Below are positions 23,773 to 32,771 of a stretch of DNA of 64,000 bases, piece after piece. The notes beneath the pieces were generated by a model. It saw only the letters and a program-made list of their open reading frames with translations. It did no database searches and was not told the DNA's origin. The stretch is from Ophiobolus disseminans (taxonomy: Eukaryota > Ascomycota > Dothideomycetes > Pleosporales > Phaeosphaeriaceae), in the NCBI GenBank assembly GCA_010093685.1, contig MU006237.1, positions 682,001 through 746,000 of the forward strand. The letters are read 5' to 3'. How positions within the stretch are numbered: position 1 is the stretch's first letter; each line of letters begins with the position of its first letter. Both the position numbers and the translations under genes were made by a program.

Positions 23773-24887
23773 GAGCGCTTGTGCGTGGGCATTCGTGCGT
23801 GTTGCGCATTTGTAGGCGTTGGGGCTTTTATGGGATAGGGAGGTTAGGGATTATGAAATGTCATGTTAATGCTTACGGCTGTGAGTCTGCGGTGTGATGT
23901 GTGCTGTGAGTGTTGTGAGGATAGTCGGGACGTACTGACTGGTCGGTGTGGCGGTGAGGTGGGATATGTATGCTTGCTTCTGTTCTTAATGTGACGGTGG
24001 CTTTTTTGGGTGTAGTGGGGATGTTCAGGGCGGACGTAGCTTCACATCGAAGCATCGGGTGGTGTTGTGGATGTGGCACTCCTGCGTTACGCAAACAAGC
24101 TGAATTGTGGGCGAAGTCGGTCGGGTGGTGTGTGTAGGTATGCCTCCGCCGAGCTGTGGTCGAGGTAGATGCAAGGGCAGACGTATAATGGTTCTAGGCT
24201 TTTGATACTGCAGGGACATTCAGGACGTACTGAATGCCAATATTGCAGATCACAGTGGGGATTTGAATGTGATTGGGTTGGGCGTTATGCATGGCCCTTC
24301 TCGGCTGAGGGGCCAATGAGGGGGGATGTATGCCTCTTTCAGCCTCATGCTATGTTTGGGGCACCATCGCCTGTTGATATAAGAAAGGTGTGGTGTCGCC
24401 CTTGTATTTGGTACCATTTTTTCGAACTTCAGCAATACTTGTTTGCAATTTTTATGGCCGACGCTGCCTCGGCGTGTATTCAAAATGGCCCTTTCCAACG
24501 CATCAATGTCTCTCCAATTGCATTACGAGCCCGTCTCACCATCAATCACTAAAGTTGATGATTCATGTCGGTGTCATGTTAATGACCAGTTTCGAATCTT
24601 TTGTGCATCCAGGAGCATGGGCACATTGCCCGTCTTCAGTACACAGGTACTCATTCAAAACCTGTCATATACAGAATCCAGAGAAGAATTCTATTGCAAC
24701 TTCAAGGTTAGTGTCCTCGACACTTTCCATGGTCACATCTCGAACACGCTCTCTGGTGTTGCTCTCGGGCACAACGAGCCAGCTCAATTCGTTTCTGCTT
24801 TCGCTATTGTTTCCAACCACACCTGCTTTCGCTCCTGGACAATACGAACTCGGTTCAAACCCCTTCATCTTCTCACACTTGCTGGCA
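23773..24887. other. Intergenic with a possible unproven 5' exon
   Basis: 1.1 kb. From 24485 an ATG frame of about 73 codons in another frame reads plausibly (MALSNASMSLQLHYEP) and ends near an AAG|GTTAGT donor at about 24706. It could be a first exon of the zinc-finger gene, but the intron needed would be about 200 nt. The rest is featureless and GT-rich. Confidence 0.3.
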
Positions 24888-25670
24888 ATGGGCTCCGCTA
24901 CCATGAGTTCACGACTTCGACATGTGCCACCAGTATGGCCGACCGACGGCGAGATTTATCACGAAGCAAAGTTGCTGGAGCCGAGGGTCGCACAAACTGG
25001 CTGCATCTGGGACACTGAAGACAGCAATCAAGCCGAGGATGTTGGGATGCTGGAAGATGGTGGCAGGGTTCGGGAAATCGAAAACGACGACGAGGCTTAT
25101 CACGGAGCGGAGTTGCTGGAGCCGAGGGTCGAAAACAGTGGCTGGATCAGGGAGGACGAAGACAGCAACCAAGGAGAAGAAGTTGAGATGCTGGACGATA
25201 TCGGTAGGGTTTGGGAAATCGAAGGCGACGACGAAGCTCAACATATCCAGACATCGCACGAGGTTGATGTGAAGGAGGTCGTCCAGCCCACCGTTGAGAA
25301 CGATGTGATTCGTCTCGATCAGTCTTCGGTAAGCGTTGCATCCCACTGGTGCTCGCACTGCAATATCGCGTTCCTGACTCTTGGGTCAATGAAGTAAGTC
25401 CCCTTGCCAGATAATGATACCGGGAATATACTGACAATCGACAGCCAACACATTAATCGTAAGCATGTTCGACGCTTCAGTTGCGAGAGCTGCAACAAAG
25501 CTTTCTCTTTGAGAGCTGATCTTAGCCGACATATGCAAACGGTTCATCGGAACGAAATAAGCCAGGGCAATGAATTCTCATCGTTCAGTTGCATGAACCC
25601 GGGGTGCGGGAAAGTGTTGTCTAGGAAGGACAACTTCTTGAGACACCTAAAGAGATGCAGGAAGGCTTAG
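24888..25670 (+). CDS. C2H2 zinc-finger protein 1, with internal 47-aa duplication
   Basis: Exons 24888-25393 and 25445-25670, giving 243 aa. The start may instead be the Met at 24903 or an upstream exon. The N-terminal half is acidic and contains two tandem 47-residue units (residues 24-70 and 71-117) that share LLEPRV, EDSNQ and the EIE-DDEA ending. The C-terminus has three fingers. Finger 1 is C-x2-C-x12-H-x4-H (CSHC..HINRKH), created by splicing. Finger 2 is C-x2-C-x12-H-x4-H (CESC..HMQTVH). Finger 3 is C-x4-C-x12-H-x3-C (CMNPGC..HLKRC), a C2HC variant. It is probably a nuclear DNA-binding protein; the target is unknown. The intron falls inside finger 1, just before its first His, as in two sister genes at 27.5 and 31 kb. 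Confidence 0.78.
24957..25238 (+). repeat. In-frame tandem duplication, 2 x 141 bp
   Basis: Units 24957-25097 and 25098-25238 both begin TATCACG-AGC and share long exact words such as GTTGCTGGAGCCGAGGGTCG. Each encodes 47 residues of zinc-finger protein 1. The DNA similarity is high, so the duplication is recent. Confidence 0.85.
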
Positions 25671-25806
25671 TGAGCAATTGCGGCGTCTGGTGTTTATAGT
25701 GGAGAAACCGGCGGCAGTTGCAAACGATCACCACCTATGCGTGGCTGACTGTCAAAGTTGGAGGTGGTGTCAACGAAGTTCGAATGTAACGATACTAGAG
25801 CAAAGT

Positions 25807-26943
25807 CTACTCAGAAATTCGAAAATGCGTCTGGACAACCGCTTTGCCATCCCGATAAGCATCCAAAACCTCGTTGACCTTAACGGCATCGAGTCCCTGC
25901 ACCGTGACAAAGTCCAGTGGTTTGATCTTTCTCAACACGAGATACTCCGACGCGTGTTGCCAAAAAGGTGTCGCGGCTTCCGGCTTGAAGTGCGAAATGC
26001 CTAACACATTCTTCAACTCGAAGCCGCTTTGCTTAGGGAGAATCTTGTCCTCCTGAACACTTCCTCGTGACCACACCAAACGTGCAAGTTTGCCTCGCTG
26101 CAAGTTCGACAGCGCGTTGATGGCCAGATGCTGTCCATCAGGTCCGTTGTACGCATCGAAAGCGTACAACAGATCGTCGCCCACGATGTCGCGAACGCGT
26201 TGAAGTACGATGTCGTGGCCCCCGTGACGGTCAACTACGTGAGTAGCACCAAACTTCTGTAGTCCTGCGGCTTTCCCGCCGACAACGACGATGATTTTAA
26301 ACCCTGCAAGGTTGGCGAGCTGGGTTGCAAAGCGGCCGCAATTACTCCCTCCGCCTATGATCAAGATCGAAGACTTGGAGAAAGTGGTGGGGTCGGCGTC
26401 TTCGCTCCAGGGTGGTGGAATCGCGAGTCCTGCTTCTGAGTCGAAGAAGCCAATGACTCCTAGCAGTAACTTAGTATACAGTCATGGTTGATAAACGGGT
26501 ATCCTGTCTAAAGGCTGAACAGGCAATTGAAATTACTCACCAGCCAACAAATTCGTAGGCAACGTCGCAGCTTCATCCTCGCTAATCCCTTCAGGAACAG
26601 TAGCTGCAAAATTCTCATCCAAAACCGCATACTCTTGCAACGCTTTGGACACAGACACAGGCGCCATAGATGCCTGGCCAAACACTCTGTCCCCGATGGC
26701 GAACCTCCTCACGCCATCTCCAAGAGTAGTTACGATACCGACGACGTCGCTGCCTAGAATAGCAGGAAGACTGTTCTTGATAAAAAGCCCTATGTCTCGT
26801 CCCTTTTGGTCGTGCGGATTCAGTCCGGCAACGGTGACGCGGACTTGGATTTGCTTGGGGCCGGGTTGCGGGACGGGGAAAGTGGAATGTGAGATGACGG
26901 GTGCGCCAATGGTCTCGACGATTAGAGCGGTTTGTGTTGCCAT
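25807..26943 (-). CDS. Medium-chain dehydrogenase/reductase (zinc-free quinone/enoyl-reductase type)
   Basis: Reverse strand, exons 26943-26541 and 26459-25807, giving 351 aa. The N-terminal GroES-like domain contains VAGLNPHDQKGRDIG, GSDVVGIV and GDRVFGQ. The intron junction joins TNLLAG to VIGFFDSE. The C-terminal Rossmann domain has a GGGSNCGRFATQLA nucleotide motif. The catalytic-zinc GHE motif is absent. Relatives are NADPH-dependent quinone or trans-enoyl reductases, often found near secondary-metabolism genes, but none are seen here, so the substrate is unknown. The 81-nt intron uses GTGAGT and CTGCTAG. The frame is open upstream to 27111 (MRILHTEMATQ). I chose 26943 because homologous MDR proteins begin close to the first beta strand. 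Confidence 0.87.
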
Positions 26944-27545
26944 TTCCGTATGGAGAATTCGCATGAGCAGAAAGAGGAGTGCGAAGAGGATAGAGTAGGT
27001 ATCGGAAGCAATTATCGTGGTTCTTGACTTGATTTGCGGAAACTGAGGTTCTGAAAGCGGTACTGAGGCTGATGTGTCGGGTCTCTCTCCTCTATATCTT
27101 AGTGAATACATTTCAGCATTCTGTGTTCTGTTGTTGCTTGCGTGATGTTTATGAAGTGCGATAAGTAATCTATACTTTTGCGCGACAAGTAGAAGATGTA
27201 CTGCTTATGTCAAATTTGCTGACTACAAGTTATGCTAGTAAACAGTGATTAGTATCGAGGTCCTCTCGGCTTTCCATCGTGATTCGGCACGTCACGGCAC
27301 GAAAACGAATGCCGGCGTTCATAACAGGTCAGGCCGTAATGTATTCGGCAAAGTTCTTTGTTCGCAAAGGGATAGGTTCGCCCGCTGCAAACAATACTGC
27401 TTCCAAAAGTTGTGGTGCTGTTAACTCGCAGAAACGCGTGCCTCACGGGTGAAGGATCGACTTCGCCTCGTTTGTGACGTCATACACACCATCACGTCTC
27501 AACCGCCCCCAACAACTTCCTGCACCACCACACCTTTGCTAAACA
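26944..27545. other. Intergenic, divergent MDR gene / zinc-finger gene 2
   Basis: About 600 bp with no supported feature. It contains the promoters of two divergent genes. The upstream part could encode an N-terminal extension of the MDR gene. Confidence 0.35.
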
Positions 27546-27867
27546 ATGGCCCCGCTTCACGTTCCTCATCTTGTCCAAATACTGTGCCAACTGGAAGCTG
27601 TGCAGGCGAAATGCGTGTATTTTGCCGATGTAGAAGAGTCGTGCCCAGCTCTGCAGCCTAGCAGCAATGAGACCGAAGCGGAAGACGGAAAGGAGTGGGA
27701 GAACGAGATCTCCGAGATGGACGGCGATACATGGTTCAGATGCTCGTACTGCGGACGGTTGTTCCGAACAGCTTTCATGTTGAAGTAAGCCATTCCAAAT
27801 CTGTACCGGTGCCCGAGCTGACGAGTCAAGGGAGCACATCAACCAGCAGCATAGGAGCCAAACCTGA
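27546..27867 (+). CDS. C2H2 zinc-finger protein 2, truncated to one finger
   Basis: Exons 27546-27784 and 27831-27867, giving 91 aa. The N-terminus is acidic (ETEAEDGKEWENEI). Splicing a 46-nt intron (GTAAGC, branch-like CTGAC, acceptor CAAG) creates a complete finger CSYC-x12-HINQQH with C-x2-C-x12-H-x4-H spacing. The intron sits one codon before the first His, the same place as in zinc-finger genes 1 and 3. After the finger come only four residues and TGA. Fingers 2 and 3 of the sister genes are absent, and I see no remnant in the next 150 bp. It may be a decayed copy or a short competitor protein. Confidence 0.6.
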
Positions 27868-28550
27868 CATGGAACGACTTTGTTGAACTTCTCGCCTAGG
27901 GCTGAGACCGACGGACGTCGTGCAACGGCGTATCGAAGACGAATGAACTCGCGGTCGAAATCTTACGTCTGAGATTGTCGCGGAGTTCCAAAATGGTACT
28001 GTGTGAATTTACGCCCGCAAGTTAGCTCTCTTGGAGTTCTTAAGTCTCGTTGTACAACTTATTATTTTGACGCGGTGCATTCTCACGTACGTACCGTTAT
28101 GTGGATTTCGATGTCCGCTTTGCGTGTCCTGTATGTTAGCACAACTGCTCTTCGGACATGATGATCCCAGTTAATATCTTCATGAAGTGTTGCTATCATT
28201 ATTGCATAACGAACTAAGATGTGAGACAACGAACCCTTTTGCGAGTGCCTCAACACTGAACATGCTCCCTACCTCACTGAGTAGATTATCTAAGGTAAGA
28301 GCTGCCGTAATCTCAACAATCATGTATCTTACTCTACCCTTACTCTTACTTTTGCCATTGCTCCTATTACATCACAATCGAACGGCCCAGCTATATAACT
28401 AGTTCTGTCCAGTCCAGAGAGATAAATCCTATTCAAGACTGCTCCACCTCACTACCCCTAGCTACAGTTGCGTCAGAAACCCAGACGGTTAGTCACCATC
28501 AGCTACCCCTGGATCTTTGACGCTCCCTGAAGTCCCAACTATACGCTAAG
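27868..28550. other. Intergenic, featureless
   Basis: 680 bp, relatively AT-rich, with a T/C-rich run near 28320-28370. No ORF or repeat can be supported. It should include the promoter of the metalloprotease gene. Confidence 0.35.
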
Positions 28551-29728
28551 ATGAGACTCCTCTTCTTCTATCCCCTGCTGCTGGCTGCCTGTTTGATTCT
28601 ACAAACCTCTGTCCTTGCAGAACGCTTCTGTGGCACCACAACAGACGGATTTCTGTATGACCCAGAAACTCTCGATCCACTGCAGATCGGCAACGCAAAC
28701 ATGCTCAAGAGTTTCATGAGAAAGGCTTGGCCTGTGGTTGAATCCGCAATGGGTTCAATCCAGCCCATCAAGTACTGCTTTGCCAACAAAGAAGCCAGCG
28801 ACACGTTGAAATGCGACATCGGCAACGCTATGACAGACTGGAGTAAGGCACTGGGTCCGCCTCGACCGGCAGAAGCTGAACCAGTCGGACATTCCGTTTT
28901 TTTCAAACAAGCCCGGTTACCATTCGAGGACGGCAAGTCAGTAATTTCTTACTGTTTCGATGACGGGACCGATGTATGGAACACTGCTGTCACCGGCGAT
29001 ATTTTGGCCACACATCTCTAGAAAGGTGGAACTCCATCAGCCGCGATTGGCTACATAAGTAGCGGCTCACCTGGTCGAAACAGAATGATTTTGCCTGAGG
29101 CGCCAGGTCGTGAAAAAGTGGCACACGAGGTGGGAGGCTCATTTCTCTTTTGATACGAAACCCTTCTAAACATCTGCAGATTGCTCATGTTCTTGGCATG
29201 ATTCACGAGCAATGCCGCGACGACCGCGATGAATATGTCGAATACCTCTGCAAAAATGTCGCAGGCTATGATGCAGCTTTCGGCAGAGCAGTGGCAAGTG
29301 ATGATCCGGAAGCGGGTGAAAAGCTTTGCTACGACAAGCAGTTCGCCGAGAGACACGGCTTCGACGGCTCCCAATTCACCAAAAACCACGATTTCTGGGA
29401 CCAATTTGGCATGTTTGATTACGGAACGTTCGACTTGGGATCCATCATGCTCTACCCTTCCAATGCATTCTTTACTTCTAAATGCTGGTCGAGCAACATG
29501 GATGCATGTCCAATGGTGGGCATCGACAAGCTCAACGGTAAGGTCACTGGAACATCTTGGATCCATGGGAACGCACAACCTTCGGCTGGCGACATTGCAT
29601 TCGTAAAGAAATGGTACCCGTATCGAGTACGTGATCCCAAACCTAGATCTTCCACCTTGGTGTTGCGCAGGACCTTGTACGAGCTGTGCCTTGAGTCTGA
29701 GCCGGCAGTTCAAGAAAGGCAACTTTAG
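28551..29728 (+). CDS. Secreted astacin-type (M12A) zinc metalloprotease, with in-frame TAG
   Basis: The N-terminus is a signal peptide (MRLLFFYPLLLAACLILQTS). The catalytic motif HEIAHVLGMIHE (HExxHxxGxxHE) forms only when intron 29130-29179 is spliced; its branch-like CTAAA precedes CTGCAG. A Met-turn GSIMLYPS follows about 75 residues later, confirming an astacin-like metzincin. A TAG at 29019-29021 interrupts the frame, yet homology-like sequence (KGGTPSAAIGYIS) resumes directly after it. Either it is a nonsense mutation, or a 48-nt intron 28974-29021 (GTATGG..CTCTAG) removes it in frame. At the 3' end GTACGT at 29627 and GCGCAG at 29670 may form one more intron, giving a stop at 29694. 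The substrate is unknown; secreted fungal astacins are rare. Confidence 0.68.
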
Positions 29729-30444
29729 AGAGTTTGGTTAAGAGCGATAAAATAATGGAAGGTATAAAGGAGCGCGGTAATCGGGTATAGGGACAATAAC
29801 TGAATAATGGAAGATACAGTCTCAGACTACATCGCTGCAATGCGTGATGAGTGAAATGATAAGACCTAACTACACGGGGATTGTTTCCGATAACACGTCA
29901 TCACTCGGCTATACTTGCCGGTCTGTCGCAAGGTTTCGCCAAACCTCCTACGAAGTACAAGCAACCTCCCACCTGAAAGTACCTAGGTATAATCTTGATT
30001 TGTTCGATACCCGTAAAAGCGCGCAAAGAATGCGACCTTTGAGATACCGCAGCCTCCGTAGCGAAAGGCGGCGCGTTTATTTATGACGAGCGTAGCCTTG
30101 GAAGGCTGACGCAGGCATTGTATGAAACAGAAGGGACGCTTCGTGTTGAAGGCATACCTAAGTAAGGCTCCGCATACTACCAATAAAGTTAAAATAAAGA
30201 TTGCATCGCCCTGCCGCACCGCGACGCTAAGAGCGGGTGATGCAGGCGACTCTTGCATATACTGAATAACCTTCAGCCTGGCGATTCAGCCCCGGTGCGC
30301 CCCAAGGCTGAACGCTCAAGGTCATGAGCCCTAATAATACGAGGCTCGGGACGGTACATAATCCTTAATCTACAGTTTCAGATTACGAAGAAATCGTTCA
30401 GCCTTCCACCCCGAACCTCGGAATCCTAATTTCCTAGCTTCAAA
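29729..30444. other. Intergenic, featureless
   Basis: 716 bp. It has a patchy AT/GC texture, with CCTAGGTATA-type words near 29980 and several inverted short words near 30250-30350. I found no terminal repeats or ORF that would support a mobile element. Confidence 0.3.
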
Positions 30445-30990
30445 ATGTCATACCTCCATTTCCAGAAACCTTCGCCGGGGCCATATATTATAGGAAGAGA
30501 GTTTGTACAGGAGACTCACAATGTCGTGGGCTTCGATAGCGAGAAGGACGACTTCGTGCTGTGTTCACGAGGCTATACCCTTGTTCGTAATTTCGTGCCT
30601 ATCACGTATCCTGAGATCCGCTGCGCTACAGACATCGAGGCACCGAGTCTAGCATCCAGATCTCCGAAGCATGTTTCCCGACGCAATAGAAAGTCTGGGA
30701 GAGGAAACGTGCTAGCCACCAAACATTTTCCACCTTTACCAGTCCATCAGCAGCACACCACGAACAGCAACTGTAGCAACGCCTTGATCTCCGACAATGA
30801 TGTTATGCTTACCTCGCACGACGGTTTGCGGGCCGATGTCAGCAGTCATACAGTTTATCCCCATTTCCATTTCGCGGACTCTATCGACAGAAGGTTCTTG
30901 TCGATCGTGATCATGTCTTGCGTTTCTGTCGCATTCGTTCTCATTGCTAGTGTGTGCTATTTGATGTGGCTATGCAGTCGTCGTACGTAG
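30445..30990 (+). CDS. Small hypothetical protein with C-terminal hydrophobic segment (or 5' exon of the next gene)
   Basis: A 181-aa frame with a good fungal start context (CAAAATGTC). It has no recognisable domain. Residues 155-177 are strongly hydrophobic (LSIVIMSCVSVAFVLIASVC) followed by CSRRT, which would suit a tail anchor. The frame overlaps the ATG of zinc-finger gene 3 at 30972. If a phase-0 intron 30907-30977 (GTGATC..ATGCAG) is used, the hydrophobic segment is intron sequence and this frame becomes the N-terminus of that gene. Without transcripts I cannot decide. Confidence 0.4.
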   Translation: MSYLHFQKPSPGPYIIGREFVQETHNVVGFDSEKDDFVLCSRGYTLVRNFVPITYPEIRCATDIEAPSLASRSPKHVSRRNRKSGRGNVLATKHFPPLPVHQQHTTNSNCSNALISDNDVMLTSHDGLRADVSSHTVYPHFHFADSIDRRFLSIVIMSCVSVAFVLIASVCYLMWLCSRRT

Positions 30991-32448
30991 AACATTTCTT
31001 AAATGACTTGGATATATTGCTGACATTGGATCATGAACCAGGACGCAAGAAAGCATCAAGCAACGAAGAGTTCGACTCGGCATCTTGGCCGGACACGGAC
31101 AACAACACTGATGCATTTGGAGCTGTGCTCCGACTGGCTCAACATCCAATCTCGGGCATTCGACATGCAGCTTCCCAAGGATTCGAATCACGCAGCGACA
31201 CCGAAATTGTCTCTGCATTGCTAGATAACATCAAACGGCCAGATCCAGGAGATTTATACGTGACGGGTGAGTTGAATTATACTTACCAAGACCAGATGCT
31301 GAAACTTGCTCTAGGAAGCTGCGATTTTGAAGATCTAACTGTTGCGCTTGGTGGATCATTCGAGCGAGGAAAGCGCGACGATATGGATGACATACGAACA
31401 ATCGAACCTTGGAGGCTAAACGATCCAAACGATCTTCAACTTTGCATGAGCGAACCGAGAGGTGAGTCGTCCAGATCGTCGGACTCGACAATTACAGCCA
31501 GCACCGTAAGGTTCTCGACTCCTCACTCGAGCACCGAGGCTCAGTCCCCTGGAATATCGATTGAATGTTCTTTTGAGTCTCGAACAGATACTGGAGTAGG
31601 GTGGCCAGGCGGGAGCAGATCGAATTCACCTCATGCTGGCACTCATGAATTTGATGATACCGAACAAGAAGACTCTGAATCAACACTTTCCACCAACTCA
31701 ATCAACAACGAGACACATATTTCGGATGACTGTTCAGGGTCTGCCAACACCACAGATATCTGTTACGATCCCGCAGACCTCCCAACCACTCCGCTCTCGT
31801 ACAACAAAGGCAAAAGCCCTGCACTCTTACCAACCACGAGCTATTCAGAGAGCATTCACCATATTCTTCTTACGGCAGGCCCCGTGGTAGTATTCACGCA
31901 AACAATAGAGCCGTGCTCACGACCCGAACCATCCGCCAAACCAACTCTAGCAAAGCTCGCAACGCTGCAAGCACAAGAAAACGACACCGAAACGAGCGAG
32001 AGAAGTCCATTGCACGGCCACAGAACGAGACCGGAAACTCAAGCCATCCTTCCTGCAACTCAACCCACCCACCCATGCCCCCACTGCCTCACCCCCCTCC
32101 CCACCCCCGGAAAACTCAGGTCCGTCCCCTTCCCCCCTCCCCCTCTTTCCTCCCCCCGTCCCCTCTTTCCTCCCCCCGTCCCCTCCAACCCTGCCCCTCC
32201 CCTCTCCCCCTAACCATCCACACCACTTACTCCTCCGCAGAGACCACATCAACCGCAAACACAACCGACGCTTCCCCTGCATCATCTGCGCCGAGGCCTT
32301 CCACCTGCGCGTCGACCTCAAGCGGCATCAGCAGACGGTGCATGAGGAGAGGTTTCCTGGTGCGGGGATGTTTTTGTGCGGCAAGGGGTGTGGGAAGGGG
32401 TTTCGGAGGAGGGATCATGCGTTGAGGCATGGGAGGGGGTGTGTGTAG
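30972..32448 (+). CDS. C2H2 zinc-finger protein 3
   Basis: Exons 30972-32119 and 32241-32448, giving 451 aa; a longer form joined to the preceding frame is possible. The first 360 residues are acidic, Ser/Thr-rich and without a domain. The C-terminus has three fingers parallel to zinc-finger protein 1: CPHC-x12-HINRKH, CIIC-x12-HQQTVH, and a final C-x3-C-x12-H-x3-C variant ending the protein. The intron again lies inside finger 1 just before its first His and is 121 nt, very C-rich. It is probably a nuclear DNA-binding regulator. Finger 2 shares the L-R-x-D-L-x-R-H core with protein 1, so the two are true paralogues. Confidence 0.75.
32120..32240 (+). repeat. C-rich intron with exact 20-nt tandem duplication
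   Basis: The intron of zinc-finger gene 3 is almost pure pyrimidine on the coding strand. The 20-mer at 32141-32160 is repeated exactly at 32161-32180 (CCCTCTTTCCTCCCCCCGTC). Runs of five or six C mean that the other strand carries matching G runs. Confidence 0.85.
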
Positions 32449-32771
32449 ATGGAGGGGAAGGGGAGATAGGGAGTAGATGGGGATGAGAGAAAGGGGGGAT
32501 GAGAGTTTATGTAAGTTGAGTGGAGTTTGGATTGTTTTTTATAAATTTGTGAATCTTCCCTTGTCTTAGATGCGTAACGCCTTGTCATGGTATGTGGTCC
32601 GAAAATTGTGCCGCTGTAGTGCTGTACCTGTTGAAAAGATACTACACTTGATCCAAGCCAAAGCTCGACTGATCGAGCCGCCTGGAAGTCTTCGCCGCCC
32701 ACAAAACCCTTGGGAAATCAATCGTGACCAAACTCCCAATACGCCACAGTCCTCTATAGGTATGAGAGACC
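32449..32771. other. Short intergenic space between convergent genes
   Basis: 323 bp between the stop codons of zinc-finger gene 3 and the SET gene. It is purine-rich at its left end. No feature other than 3' UTRs is expected. Confidence 0.4.

Noticed and set aside
24840..24870. tRNA-like word GGTTCAAACCCC
   Set aside because: The stem partners do not pair, and the region reads as promoter or leader of zinc-finger gene 1.
29850..30440. Possible transposon remnant in the AT/GC-patchy intergenic DNA
   Set aside because: No terminal inverted repeats, target-site duplication or transposase/reverse-transcriptase motif could be found.
24888..32448. Secondary-metabolite gene cluster around the MDR oxidoreductase and zinc-finger genes
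   Set aside because: No polyketide synthase, NRPS, terpene synthase, P450 or transporter is present in the neighbourhood.
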